Both the position numbers and the translations under genes were made by a program. The notes under the pieces are model-generated. The model ran no database searches and was not told the DNA's origin. It saw only the letters and a list, made by a program, of their open reading frames with translations. From Perkinsela sp. pyNocScin1 (Eukaryota > Euglenozoa > Kinetoplastea > Prokinetoplastida > Perkinselidae), in contig CAXHTR010000005.1 of assembly GCA_964019655.1 (NCBI GenBank), positions 1,116,001 through 1,180,000 on the forward strand: a stretch of DNA of 64,000 nt, written 5' to 3'. This document shows positions 40,567 to 50,235 of the stretch, one piece after another (within the stretch, counting starts at the first letter, position 1; every line of letters begins with the position of its first letter).

Positions 40567-41226
40567 TCAAAATCCGTATGGTCGAATGATGATTCGTGGC
40601 TCGAGCACAGCTTTTTCACTAGAAACATGACGGACCCGCTTCACTTTATTCCAATTGAGATCAATGCATATGATGCGCTCGCTTACTTCATCAAAGTACA
40701 GAGTGTCCTGTACGATCCTATTGTTGTGCAAATAGAGGCGCATCATCGTCTTTGGCAGACGTAGAATATTCACTGGCCCAGTAATCCGATTGCTTCGCAC
40801 GTCGAGCTCTCGCATGTGTGGTGGCAGGACAGTTAAGTCGAGGCTTCCGAAAATTTGATTGTCCGAGAGGTTCAAATCATCAAGCTCCCGGGGAAGATAT
40901 CTTGTTTCGACGCTGTAGCACTGGTTGCACGTAATGATGTGCATACGCTTGAGCGTGTTTGGTAGGTGTTCGAGGTGCATTTGTCCGAATTGTCTCTTTT
41001 TGTATATTTCTATCGCTTCGACCCGCCAGTTGGGGTCGACAACGACGCAGCGCATGCGCATGTAGAAGGAAGGGTGCTCATGCACAGGCGACATCTCGCG
41101 CATGAAGTCCTCGGAGACGTCAGCAAAGAGCAGGTGCATCTGATGGTCTTGCATCAGAATGAATTCATCATTTGCTGGGTCTGCGCTCATAGTTTGGATA
41201 GCGGTGAGAATGCTTATTGGGGACAT
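40567..41226 (-). CDS. Capless subfamily C LRR protein (219 aa)
   Basis: Leader MSPISILTAIQTMSADPAND, helix LMQDHQMHLLFADVSEDFMREM, then FYMRMRCVVVD where the cap would be: the Trp is gone and only one Cys remains. LRR-like units: LPNTLKR, LPRELDD (with NQCYSVETRYLP just before), LPPHMRE, LPKTMMR. Tail: DEVSERIICIDLNWNKVKRV, ending RIIIRPYGF. Nearly every feature is shared with 41988-42653, its tandem partner. Intact. Confidence 0.88.
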   Translation of the reverse strand: MSPISILTAIQTMSADPANDEFILMQDHQMHLLFADVSEDFMREMSPVHEHPSFYMRMRCVVVDPNWRVEAIEIYKKRQFGQMHLEHLPNTLKRMHIITCNQCYSVETRYLPRELDDLNLSDNQIFGSLDLTVLPPHMRELDVRSNRITGPVNILRLPKTMMRLYLHNNRIVQDTLYFDEVSERIICIDLNWNKVKRVRHVSSEKAVLEPRIIIRPYGF

Positions 41227-41987
41227 TGGTGATCAGTAGGAAAGTACAAAAGAGAATTACATTACGCTTCTAGCGGGTACATTACAAAATGAATAGATTT
41301 ACGCTTCTCAAAAATTTTGCAATGCATGTAGTAAAGACTATGTGCGCAGATGAATGACGAGTTTGGATAGAATCGCTCGTACTGAAGGTGATCTTTGCTC
41401 TCCTAATAGCGCACAAAGGGTCGAGATACTTTGTTTGGAGAAACAAAATGTTCACATTTTCATCGACCGCACAATATGTTGATGGCGTAGTGCGCACGAC
41501 AAGGAATGTGCCGCTTTTGTCGACAAGGGTATGTGATCGAGAATTTTTGCATGGCGGAGATGCAGAGCTTTTGGGCGGCTTTTTGGAGAATCATTGGTTT
41601 ATCCTGCCTATTGATGGATGGGCAGAAATTGTACGAAGCAGAACGAGAGAATATGCAGGGGCATGTAAGCAGGTGAAATCCACTCAAAATCGCAATGCAT
41701 CGAAAATCGCGGCACATATCTCATAAAAATGAAAGAATATTTCTAGGGACGTACACTTGCAATCAAAAGCAGTGCACGTAAAGTGCGCCATTTCGCAAAG
41801 TACCGGTACCCACTTTTCAGCATATCTGTCAATGTGATGCAATCGATGCAGCTCTAATGAGCCATTTTCCACAAAAGAACAGGGAGAGTAACAGCGCAAT
41901 CATGGATCAACTCCAAGTAAATTCACAAATCCCCCGGAATAGGCTCGAAAGTCCATACAATTGCGCTAGAGTACCTATCCACGCGCT
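41227..41987. other. Intergenic, nothing definite
   Basis: 760 bases between two tandem paralogs. Frames at 41388-41726 (plus) and 41684-41899 (minus) show no family features and are probably chance. Confidence 0.45.
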
Positions 41988-42653
41988 TTAAAACCCATAT
42001 GGCCGAATGATTATTCTTGCTTCATACATATCCTTCATGCCAGAAACGTGACGAACCCGCTTCACTTTGTTCCCATGTAAGTCGATGACCATGAAACACT
42101 CCGGGACCTCGTCAAAGTAGACTGTGTATTGAATGATCCTATTATTATGCAGGAAGAGTCGTGTCATCGTCCTTGGAAGCCGAAGAATATTCACTTTACC
42201 GGTGATCCGATTGATTCGCATGTCGAACTCTGTCATTCGGGTCGGAAGGGCAGTCAAATCTACGCTACCGTAAATTTTGTTGTGCGAAAGGTTAAAATAT
42301 TCAAGCTTGCGGGGTAGATACCGAGTTTCAACGCTGTAGCACTGGTCGCAGGCGATAACTTCGAGTCTTTGTACGGTGTTTGGCAGGTGCTCGAGGCGCA
42401 TCTGGCCTATATCGCCGATCCCGATGAATGCAATCGCCTCTACTCGGCAGTGTATATCAACCGTGACGCCGCGCATGTTCGTATAGAAAGACCGGTTGGT
42501 GTGCTCGTGGCACATCTCTCGCATAAAGTCCTCAGAAATGTCGGTGAACAGCAGGTGCATCTGGCGGTCTTGCATCTGAATTTCTTGACTATGTTCTGGG
42601 TCATCCCGTATTGTTTGAAGGGCCGTCAGAGCGTGCATAACCAAAGATGACAT
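41988..42653 (-). CDS. Capless subfamily C LRR protein (221 aa)
   Basis: MSSLVMHALTALQTIRDDPEH, helix MQDRQMHLLFTDISEDFMREM, FYTNMRGVTVD at the cap site without cysteine, LPNTVQR, the shared DQCYSVETRYLP, LPRKLEY, LPTRMTE, LPRTMTR and the tail FMVIDLHGNKVKRVRHV ending RIIIRPYGF. Tandem duplicate of 40567-41226. The strong conservation of the helix and of the last 12 residues compared with the middle suggests these ends matter for the protein. Intact. Confidence 0.88.
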   Translation of the reverse strand: MSSLVMHALTALQTIRDDPEHSQEIQMQDRQMHLLFTDISEDFMREMCHEHTNRSFYTNMRGVTVDIHCRVEAIAFIGIGDIGQMRLEHLPNTVQRLEVIACDQCYSVETRYLPRKLEYFNLSHNKIYGSVDLTALPTRMTEFDMRINRITGKVNILRLPRTMTRLFLHNNRIIQYTVYFDEVPECFMVIDLHGNKVKRVRHVSGMKDMYEARIIIRPYGF

Positions 42654-43195
42654 AGTTGAATAGAAGGGAATTGAAGGGATGGAAATGCCGATGCGTTTTG
42701 GGTGATTCCAATGGATTAAAATAAATGATTTACGTATATTTTGATGCGATGATTCAATTTCTATAAATCTCTTACGATGAAGCTTACCCTGATTTTTGCA
42801 CCACTGGGGTCCATTTTCTTCGTGTCTGCTCGCAAATCAGTGTTCTGTTCGTATACGGACGCTTCCGTATTTTGGCACAGTGGCTAGATCTTAGCGAATG
42901 AACACTAAATATGGTCTGCATGTAACTCTCACAGATCACGCAAGAGAAATGTCTCTAAATTTGGGCGTGTGCACGCTGCGGAGGGTTTTAGAATCAATTT
43001 TAGAATCAATTCTCAGTATATAAAAGCTTTGACTGCAGATGAGGCCAAATTTGACTCGAAATAGAGAACATGAAAGAGCCCTTCAGCGAAGTAAAGATCG
43101 TTTGATATGAAAAGTCTCGACGGCTATGTCCTCTGAAAAGAATCTGTGCAGAAAGCTTTGTCGAGTTCTGTCATTCACATACCACTTGTCCACGC
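42654..43195. other. Intergenic, nothing definite
   Basis: AT-rich, with one short direct repeat of TTTTAGAATCAA near 42990-43012. No gene-like frame. Confidence 0.45.
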
Positions 43196-44176
43196 TCACC
43201 ACTTGCTCCAATACGCGGGTGCTTCGTCCTCCCCAGAGTCTACACACCCGATTTCGCAGATCTTCGTGACGAAAAGCTTGGCGTCAACATCGCAGTAGTA
43301 CGGGACATCGCCATCGTCGACGACTTTCTTTATCCGATTCCCGCGCACGATGACTCTTTCGAAAATCTCCGGGTCGATCTTCGCGACCCCCGAAAAGCAA
43401 TTATGCGAAAGATCAATCCCTTCCAGCTTGTTTGTGTTGAAATCTTGGATGATGGACACTGAACCCGTAAATTTGTTGTGACTGATAGAAAAGTACTTCA
43501 GATTTGGAGGGAGGCGGTTGAGCTTCAGGGGCCCACAGAAGTCGCAGTCACTGATGCTGAAGTCCTCCATGGACTCGGGCAGATGCGCCACGCTGACACG
43601 CCCGTGAAAGCGATTGTTCGCGAGGCTCAGCTCCTTCATTTTCTTTGGGAGCGTATTGAGTGAAATTTTCCCTGAAAATAGATTTGCGCTTAGCATCAGC
43701 TTGATGAGATTTGGAGGTAAATTTCGTAAATCAGCGCTGCCACTGAAATTGCTCTCACTGACGTCAAAGTGCACCAAGTGCGATGGGAGCCCGGGGAAGT
43801 GTATCGACCCGTGCATGTTGGCCTCAGCGGCATCGAAGTGCTCGAGACCATCTGGCAGCAGCTCTGCGTCGATGGTGCCAGTGAGACCGCAGCCTACCAC
43901 AACTATCTTTTTCACAGATCTCGGGACGAAGGCGAAGGCGAGGGAGCCTGCAACTTGGAGTGTGAAGTCGATTTCTATGAGGTTTTGGTGGTTATCGAAC
44001 GTGAGACCCTTCCACTCTCTTATGCTGTGGTACTTTCCTTTATTACTGTGAAACGGCTTCCGGGACTTTTCGTCTATCCCACCGATGAACATTGCCATGA
44101 GTGTCTCGTCATTGTAAAAAAGGTGATCGATGGCGCCGGGGCGAGTGTCGAGTGCGCAGAGGTGGTGAAAGAGCAT
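43196..44176 (-). CDS. Subfamily A LRR protein, cysteine-free cap (326 aa)
   Basis: Start at ATG 44176 (MLFHHLCALDTRPGAIDHL). The longer frame adds 19 residues across a tract TTTTTATCCTACTAAG that looks like an acceptor. Helix NDETLMAMFIGGI, cap equivalent REWKGLTFDNHQN without cysteines, about eight LRRs (VPRSVKK, LPDGLEH, LPSHLVH, LPPNLIK, LPKKMKE, LPESMED, LPPNLKY). The tail IKKVVDDGDVPYYCD is a looser form of the VVDExG motif. Intact. Confidence 0.89.
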   Translation of the reverse strand: MLFHHLCALDTRPGAIDHLFYNDETLMAMFIGGIDEKSRKPFHSNKGKYHSIREWKGLTFDNHQNLIEIDFTLQVAGSLAFAFVPRSVKKIVVVGCGLTGTIDAELLPDGLEHFDAAEANMHGSIHFPGLPSHLVHFDVSESNFSGSADLRNLPPNLIKLMLSANLFSGKISLNTLPKKMKELSLANNRFHGRVSVAHLPESMEDFSISDCDFCGPLKLNRLPPNLKYFSISHNKFTGSVSIIQDFNTNKLEGIDLSHNCFSGVAKIDPEIFERVIVRGNRIKKVVDDGDVPYYCDVDAKLFVTKICEIGCVDSGEDEAPAYWSKW

Positions 44177-44424
44177 TGTAATTATGAATAAAAGCTTAGT
44201 AGGATAAAAAGTGATTTTTGACATTGCACGCATTCATGAAGAGAATATGATTTTCTTCGGTGTTAATATCTACGGATTCAAAATATGATTTCGTATATTC
44301 TTGATGTATTCAGCATGTAAAATAGCATTGAATTATTTCCTTACCTTTTCCTCAATAAGCTTTAGCCCGCTTTTATAAATACTTTCTGCATAATTTGTAA
44401 ATATTTTTGACGTTTCATGGACTT

Positions 44425-45390
44425 TTACGTATCACTATCTGATGAGTCTGAAGAAAGATAAAACATATAAGAAAAATAATCGTCTGATTCATCAGAATCG
44501 CTGTAACCACAAATCACACTCTCCCAAGGATGTGTGTTGCCGTGCTCGTCCTCGACTTTTGCAAAGCAATCATGGAGCACCTTAAAGTGCATATAACATA
44601 CAAACATTCTCGGATGTGCCCAAAAAACGGCCTTTGAATCGAGCTGATTCTTCTCAAGGCATATACTGGAGAGCATCGGGCTGAATACGAGAAATCGAAA
44701 TTCACCTGTGAAGGCGTTATCCGACAAATTGATCTCATACATTTCTTCAGGTAAAGAAGTGATATGCAATGGCCCAGACAGCTTGTTAGTGTAAAGATCA
44801 ATCCATCTCATCCCATTAGGAAGCTCACTCAGCGATATCTCACCACTTAGTTCGTTTCGGCTTGCATCAAGTGTTCGAGCCGTACGAGGTAGGTCGGCAA
44901 GTTTGCAGCTCCCCGTAAATTTGTTCGCAGAGATATCGATGTTTTTTAGAGTGCGAGGAAATCTTCTCCAGTTGATTGAGCCATGAAGCGCGTTTTGAGA
45001 GACTGTGAAAAACCGTAGATCGGGTGATAGAACAGATGTGTCTAAAGTTCCGTGAATATTGCATTTGTTCGCGCACAATTGAACGACTTGTGGGGGAAGG
45101 AAGCTAAATGGAAATTGAGTCACTCCGAATTCCCTTTCGGCAAAGGAAATTACCTTCACGCGTGCAACAGTGCTCTCTTCTAAAGGCGTTGATTCGGACA
45201 CGCTTAAACACGGCCATTCGCTGATATCTTTGAAGTTTCCATTATCATCTTGAAATTCCTTCTTGGATGATTCTTCCATGCCATCGATGAGCATTTCCAT
45301 GAGTGCCTGGTCAGAGAGTGATTCGTAGTCAAGGCGGCCAAGCGCTGGGTCAAAAGCAGCAACGAGTAAGATTTCGAAGTTCACGAACAT
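44425..45390 (-). CDS. Subfamily A LRR protein, cysteine-free cap (321 aa)
   Basis: Leader MFVNFEILLVAAFDPALGRLD, helix SLSDQALMEMLIDGM, cap equivalent SEWPCLSVSES, where the cysteine sits two residues after the Trp and not in the usual positions. FPFSFLPP and seven LRRs follow (LPPQVVQ, LSPDLRF, FPRTLKN, LPRTART, LPNGMRW, LPEEMYE). The tail FAKVEDEHGNTHPWESVI is followed by an acidic Ser/Asp-rich end. Intact relative of the broken copy at 36688-37546. Confidence 0.91.
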   Translation of the reverse strand: MFVNFEILLVAAFDPALGRLDYESLSDQALMEMLIDGMEESSKKEFQDDNGNFKDISEWPCLSVSESTPLEESTVARVKVISFAEREFGVTQFPFSFLPPQVVQLCANKCNIHGTLDTSVLSPDLRFFTVSQNALHGSINWRRFPRTLKNIDISANKFTGSCKLADLPRTARTLDASRNELSGEISLSELPNGMRWIDLYTNKLSGPLHITSLPEEMYEINLSDNAFTGEFRFLVFSPMLSSICLEKNQLDSKAVFWAHPRMFVCYMHFKVLHDCFAKVEDEHGNTHPWESVICGYSDSDESDDYFSYMFYLSSDSSDSDT

Positions 45391-45697
45391 TTTACAAAAA
45401 ATGAAAAGTGAATGGTAAGATCCTGAAATGAGGGAGGTCTTATCTCAAGCAGGGAAGGGAATGAAATATATAGCAATCCGTGAAATTACCCCTTTTATAG
45501 ATTCATTCCTCCCTCAAAAGAATCCCCCTTTCCCCTAATGGCCATTGTAATGCATAGAAACTTTTACTCAAAGAAGGCGAATTGCCCCATGCAGAGTCGC
45601 ACAACTTTCTATTCCCTGAAAAATTTCTTCTACGCATCTATATAATCCTCAATAATTCTATAATTATCCAAAAATCGAGCGAACATTACGCATCCGG

Positions 45698-46534
45698 TTA
45701 CACCCAGCTTGAATCCTCCTCTTCGAATCCCGCAAGCATCTTCTCCGCATTCTTGCCGAGCCGAAGCACTTTTTGGGCGTCCTTCGCAAGCGAAAGCGAG
45801 CGTCCCTGGTGTACAGCTGAGCTCTTCACCGCATCGCTCACCTTTCCGATGGACTCTATCTTAAAAGCTTTACTTGCCATAAAGTCCATCTTTTCGAGGC
45901 ACTTTGGGAGCGCAGCGCCATTGATGCGTACACTGCTGAGCTTTGCACTCCAAATGATGCAGATTCGCAGCTTTTGCGGACATTTTGGAATGACAACGCT
46001 CCCGAAGAGAGTGCTTCGAGACACAATGACACACTCCTCGAGATTTCGCGGAAGATCAGCAAAGTTCAGCTGCGCAGTCAGCGAGTCTGCACTGATATGC
46101 AATGGGTCGAGGCCATTGAGATTACAATACCGGAGGTCTCGCGGCAGCTGCGAAAGCGAAAACGGCGCCCTATGGTTCGCGCGATCGATGAGCAGATACG
46201 CAATGGAGTGCGGCAGCCACTCGAGATCAAGGTCGAATGCGTCATAGTAGCCTTCGACCTTTTGTTCTATCTCGCGGACAAACTCGGGATTGACCATCGG
46301 CAGCACAAATGTCGTGACTCGGCCAGCAGTACACTCGACGAATCGCCAGTTGCAGCAGTCCTTTACGTCCGATGAGCCGCGACGAAGCATGCGATATATG
46401 CCTTTGTTCTCGTTGCTTTGTATTGCAGTAAGTGCCCTTTCCATGCTCAGCTGCTGCATTCGTCTGATTTCAAACTTTGGTCTGCCAATTTCGTGGGCGG
46501 AGAGATACGCAGCGAAGAGTGATAAAACGTACAT
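45698..46534 (-). CDS. Subfamily C LRR protein (278 aa)
   Basis: ATG 46534 (MYVLSLFAAYLSAHEIGRP) follows CACTTTTTATCCAG by two bases, so the 25 residues that the open frame adds upstream are excluded. Helix RRMQQLSMERALTAI, cap CCNWRFVEC, LRR-like units (LPHSIAY, LPRDLRY, LPRNLEE, CPQKLRI, LPKCLEK). The end is RLGKNAEKMLAGFEEED, mirrored by PLGRNAANMCGQIEK in 47933-48718, the nearest relative. Intact. Confidence 0.9.
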   Translation of the reverse strand: MYVLSLFAAYLSAHEIGRPKFEIRRMQQLSMERALTAIQSNENKGIYRMLRRGSSDVKDCCNWRFVECTAGRVTTFVLPMVNPEFVREIEQKVEGYYDAFDLDLEWLPHSIAYLLIDRANHRAPFSLSQLPRDLRYCNLNGLDPLHISADSLTAQLNFADLPRNLEECVIVSRSTLFGSVVIPKCPQKLRICIIWSAKLSSVRINGAALPKCLEKMDFMASKAFKIESIGKVSDAVKSSAVHQGRSLSLAKDAQKVLRLGKNAEKMLAGFEEEDSSWV

Positions 46535-46536
46535 TT

Positions 46537-46599
46537 CTGGATAAAAAGTGTATAAAATTACAATAAAAGTATACTTACAATAAAAAGTGTATAAAATTA
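46537..46599 (-). promoter_or_regulatory. Duplicated pyrimidine tract and acceptor before 46534
   Basis: On the minus strand CACTTTTTATCCAG ends two bases before the ATG. A 20-base sequence just upstream (46541-46560, ATAAAAAGTGTATAAAATTA on plus) is repeated exactly at 46580-46599, so the tract is present twice. Confidence 0.45.
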
Positions 46600-46720
46600 T
46601 GGGAAGCAATAGCAGATAGCCTAGTTAGATCATGAATACAGTGAACTTTACCTTTTTCCACTGTCCTTTGGATTGTACGCTTGACCTTTTCGAACTTCAG
46701 CTATATGAAATATAAAATCA

Positions 46721-46953
46721 TCTAGAACAGCCCTGGACTGAACAGGGTGACAGCGAAATTTCCGACTGAGACCGTCAACCTCAAATTTCCCGATTTTTAA
46801 CGGACTGACTCACTTGTGCTTATCATAATCACAATTAATGGTTCCAAAAGTCGGAGTTGTACAGGCCTTTTCTGCGTCCATTGGGTAATGGACACTACCG
46901 TCACCCAGAGCTTTGGTTGGCGGGTCGAAAATTCGCCCCAGGGCTGATCTAGA
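46721..46953. mobile_element. Candidate 233-bp inverted-repeat element
   Basis: TCTAGAACAGCCCTGG (46721-46736) and CCAGGGCTGATCTAGA (46938-46953) are inverted copies with one mismatch. Further in, GCGAAATTTCCGAC on the left resembles the reverse complement of GTCGAAAATTCGC on the right, and GGGTGAC pairs with GTCACCC. It is non-coding. The TCTAGA palindrome at the ends prevents a firm boundary or target-duplication call. Confidence 0.45.
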
Positions 46954-47203
46954 AGTCTTCGCTAAGTACTCTTCTGGCGCTCAAAGCTACTGTTGTTTAG
47001 CTACATGCTCTTTGCTTTTAATAGTGGGTCTATTCTTCTGAAGGCTATCTGACGGGTGCCAGGTCTCATTCACTAGCTCTAAGGATCATATCATACTGAG
47101 TGCGACAGTGTGGTGCATTTTTTTACAGCTTCGAGGAATTCAAATTTTACTCATAGAAATTTCGAAAGCACTGGAAGAGGCCTTGTCACACTTCTTAAAA
47201 TTT

Positions 47204-47506
47204 TCAGATTGACATAAACTGAGGGAGGAACGAGAAGTTGAGGGTGCCATGCAGTGGGACGTAGCCATGCTCGATGCTATAGTCAAAAGATACTATTTTA
47301 CCTGAATCTGCGCCCATCGCAACACATGGCCAGTATGCAATATCGTTGTACTTTCCTTCCGTGTCTAGAAAGCAGTCGGTAGAATTTTTGTTCTTCGTGC
47401 TTTCAATGAACATCTCCATTCTCGCCTGTTGCGACAGTGAGGCAGGGTCGAGTCTCCCGAGGTGACTGCTGTGGTCCATTGCAAGCACGCAAACAATCTG
47501 AAGCAT
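47204..47506 (-). pseudogene. Truncated subfamily E-like LRR gene (100 codons)
   Basis: MLQIVCVLAMDHSSHLGRLD, SLSQQARMEMFIEST, cap equivalent AYWPCVAMGADSG, GTLNFSFLPQFMSI, then a stop. Downstream on the same strand I find no further LRR in any frame before the 46721-46953 element, so everything after the first half-repeat has been lost. It combines the subfamily A LGRLD with the subfamily E SQQARMEMF block. A short secreted product is possible, but a remnant is likelier. Confidence 0.75.
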
Positions 47507-47710
47507 TAAACAGCAGCTATAAAAACGAGCAAAGTCGAAATTTTACGAAGATTGTCTCTGCTCTCCATTCATCGAAAACATTTAACTTTTCCGTCGTTCG
47601 ATAGTATTCCACTAACTTGGCAGCTTCCCTAAAAACTCTGAATCCACATTGGTTCTTCAAAAATGAGTTCTTTGCCTCTAAACTTCGCCCCATCGCAGTC
47701 AAAGACATGT

Positions 47711-47848
47711 TCACGGAACGACGCATCGATATTTTTTGACATCGGCAAAGTCACTGACGAGCAGCTCCATCAGATCTTGGTCGGAGAGCAGCGTCTTGTT
47801 AAATCTGCCGAATACGCTGCGGTCAGTGGCGAGGGCTACAGTGAGCAT
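47711..47848 (-). pseudogene. 5' remnant of subfamily A LRR gene (45 codons)
   Basis: From ATG 47848: MLTVALATDRSVFGRFN, then LLSDQDLMELLVSDFADVKKY and a TGA at 47711-47713. It has the leader, the GRF variant of the LGRLD segment and the family helix, but no cap or repeats follow in any frame. A clear gene fossil between two better-preserved copies. Confidence 0.7.
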
Positions 47849-47932
47849 TCGATCGTATCCAAAGCGAAAAGAGAAAAATTCTCAGTACATATCGATATTC
47901 CAGTCAAAATGAATCAAGCTCTATCAATCAAC

Positions 47933-48718
47933 TCAACCATAAGGCACTATATCTATCTTTTCTATCTGGCCGCACATATTCGCCGCGTTTCTCCCCAACG
48001 GTAGCATTTTCTTTGAAGACTCGCCCAGACCCCGAGCGGCCATCCACTGCAAGTTCCTGCAGTAGACCCTCGAGTCAACGTATCTTTCATCTATACACCG
48101 AACCTTTGCTTTGTGGCCGCTGACAAACAGCCACTCGAGGGACGCCGGTAGTGCACTGTTCGCTACAAGCACAGTCTTGAGCTTCTCGCCCCAGACAAAG
48201 CACACACGCAGGTTCTGTGGGAGATTCGGAATGTAAATGCGACCAAACAAAATGCTTTCGGTCACAAGAAGAAATTCTTCGAGATCAGGCGGAAGATTCG
48301 AAAAATTGAGCGTCGCAGTTGCCGAGGTGTCATCGAAGTTCGCCACTTGCAAGTTGCTGAGGTAGCAGTACCGCAAGTTTCGAGGCAAATGCGATAGATC
48401 GAGTGCAGCGTCGAGAAACACACTCTCTGTGTGCAAGAAGGCAACCGTTTGTGGCAGCCACTGCATTCCAAAGGTAAAGCCGAGCCGAAGGACAAAAGTT
48501 GTTACGATCGATTCAGTGCAGCTGACGAATCGCCACTGGCAGCAGTCACATTCGTTCGGGCGGATATTCGTGAGAATTCCCTCGCTGATGTTTTGATCCG
48601 AAAGTATGGCTCTCTCCATGCTAACCTGCTGCAGGCGGAATATTTCTGCTCTCTCTTGTATCTCAAAATCCTTGGCGGGTAGAGTTGCGAGGCCCAGAGA
48701 AAATTGTAACAATTCCAT
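47933..48718 (-). CDS. Subfamily C LRR protein (261 aa)
   Basis: Leader MELLQFSLGLATLPAKDFEIQ, helix RLQQVSMERAILSDQ, cap CCQWRFVSC, LRR-like units (LPQTVAF, LPRNLRY, LPPDLEE, LPQNLRV, LPASLEW). The tail has VRCIDERYVDSRVY, the VDxRV ending, and then LPLGRNAANMCGQIEK. It shares helix, cap and tail with 45698-46534. The first 12 residues are less hydrophobic than in most relatives. Intact. Confidence 0.89.
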   Translation of the reverse strand: MELLQFSLGLATLPAKDFEIQERAEIFRLQQVSMERAILSDQNISEGILTNIRPNECDCCQWRFVSCTESIVTTFVLRLGFTFGMQWLPQTVAFLHTESVFLDAALDLSHLPRNLRYCYLSNLQVANFDDTSATATLNFSNLPPDLEEFLLVTESILFGRIYIPNLPQNLRVCFVWGEKLKTVLVANSALPASLEWLFVSGHKAKVRCIDERYVDSRVYCRNLQWMAARGLGESSKKMLPLGRNAANMCGQIEKIDIVPYG

Positions 48719-49505
48719 TTATATTTAGAAATTCGAAAACAACGATTTCCTCTTTTACGCCAAGATGGACCTCTCTTTTGAATGAAGCCCCCCACTCGCT
48801 TCAATTTCCATTTATGCCTCATTTTGTTGATGCGTACTGCACGACAGACTATTTCGCACGGCAATGCTCGCATCCTTTCTTCCTTCTTATGACGAATCAA
48901 AGGAGATCCCGGAATTTGACAGAAACCTTTATCAGGGGATAAACGAGCCGAAATAGTCGATCGTATGACCGAGTGTTTTCCAACCCTTCAGAGTTTCTCC
49001 CTGACTGGCCAAACAACCTCTTGTCAATCGCGTGAGTTTAGCAGTTTCGCGGAATGTGCAGTACTCTCGCGATGTGCACCTAACGCTGACGGTCTCGAGC
49101 GCTGAATGTCCAGATGCAAAAATTTGTGCATTTGTGGGAGCCACATAGTTTGAATATAGAGAACTTGAGCGTCTTGGGTCTTTCAGTATGCTGCGCTCAC
49201 CACCTGCAGCGGATACTTTGCAATGCGCTGAGATCTTATGGTTTCCGGGAATACACTCGAGGATTCGATATTTGTTTATAAAGCGTTCATGCGGAATGGT
49301 AGTCACAAGTCAGCCCTATAGAAAAACATTTTACGCATTTGTTCAGCCTCTGAACGAGCTATGTTGTCATCTAGATACGCATCAATGTAAAAGAACTATC
49401 ATGAAAGAACCAGGCATATGGAACAAAGATAGCAGATTTACACAATTCGATGATTATCTTAATTACTGTTTCTTATTTTCAGTACCACTTCGTTTACCTT
49501 CGAGA
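48719..49505. other. Intergenic, nothing definite
   Basis: 790 bases. Frames at 48932-49306 (minus) and 49188-49652 (plus) lack family features and overlap each other. Confidence 0.45.
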
Positions 49506-50129
49506 TTATATATACACTCGCTCGAGATCGCTTTCTCTCGCACACACGACCTTTGTAAACCCACATTCAAGAAAGCTGAGCTTCAGATCGCTCTCAGGAA
49601 GTGCCCCAACATGGATAGTTTTCGCAACGATATTCGCCTCGCGGATCCTTAGCGACGTCACAGTCTTCGGAATGTTTTGGACGTTGCAAACTGCAGTGAT
49701 TTCGTTGTAGAAAACCTCAAAGGTGCGCATCTGGGGAGGTAGGCTGCCGAGATCTATTGTCCCTGTAAAAAAGCACTTATCGAGGCACAGATGTTCGAGC
49801 GATTCTGGGAACGCTGTCGTGTCTATATCGCCGCGTAACCCCTGTTCGTAGATATTGACGAACTTTACAGCCATCGGGAACATTCTAAAGTCGATCGATC
49901 CCTCCAACGGAAATCTCCAACCGCGCCACAGGATCTCACGGATATCACCATCTTCTGTGCAATCGATGCCTTCCCACGTGCACGCGTCATCGGGGTCACC
50001 CTTGAGGTGTTCTCTGGCTTCTTTCGGGTCTTCTGGGGTGAAAAAGAGCTCGACCATCTGCTGCTGAGTGAGCATCGACGGGTCGCAGCGGCCGGCGAGG
50101 GTGGCGTCGATTGTGAGAAGAAATGGCAT
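49506..50129 (-). CDS. Subfamily D LRR protein, copy 3 of tandem trio (207 aa)
   Basis: MPFLLTIDATLAGRCDPS, helix MLTQQQMVELFFTPEDP, KGDPDDACTWEGIDC (two cysteines, seven residues apart), then SIDFRMFPMAVKF, GDIDTTAFPESLE, GTIDLGSLPPQMR, NVQNIPKTVTS: four LRR-like units. The end is IHVGALPESDLKLSF and a short basic segment. It is the furthest-downstream copy of three tandem genes with a period of about 745 bases, and differs from its partners throughout. Intact. Confidence 0.9.
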   Translation of the reverse strand: MPFLLTIDATLAGRCDPSMLTQQQMVELFFTPEDPKEAREHLKGDPDDACTWEGIDCTEDGDIREILWRGWRFPLEGSIDFRMFPMAVKFVNIYEQGLRGDIDTTAFPESLEHLCLDKCFFTGTIDLGSLPPQMRTFEVFYNEITAVCNVQNIPKTVTSLRIREANIVAKTIHVGALPESDLKLSFLECGFTKVVCARESDLERVYI

Positions 50130-50190
50130 TGCAGTGATAATGAGAAAAAGAAAATTTGAAGAAATTTACTCAGCAGAGGGAAATCATTGG

Positions 50191-50212
50191 CCCTATAAAT
50201 CGACCCTATAAT
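50191..50212 (-). promoter_or_regulatory. Repeated CCCTATA motif upstream of subfamily D genes
   Basis: CCCTATAAATCGACCCTATA on the plus strand, about 65 bases before the start at 50129. A related block (CCCTATACAACCCTATAATC) lies at 50946-50964 before 50877, and a single TTTATAGGG near 51794 before 51619. It may be a promoter element or merely duplicated flank. Confidence 0.3.
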
Positions 50213-50235
50213 CTCAATATCTGCTCTACATGATT

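Larger units (their letters stand above)
46535..47203. other. Spacer with inverted-repeat element
   Basis: No gene-like frame. It contains the 46541-46599 direct repeat and the 46721-46953 inverted-repeat element. Confidence 0.5.

Noticed and set aside
41227-41987. Possible small genes between the two capless paralogs
   Set aside because: Frames on both strands overlap one another and show no leader, cap, repeat or recognisable domain.
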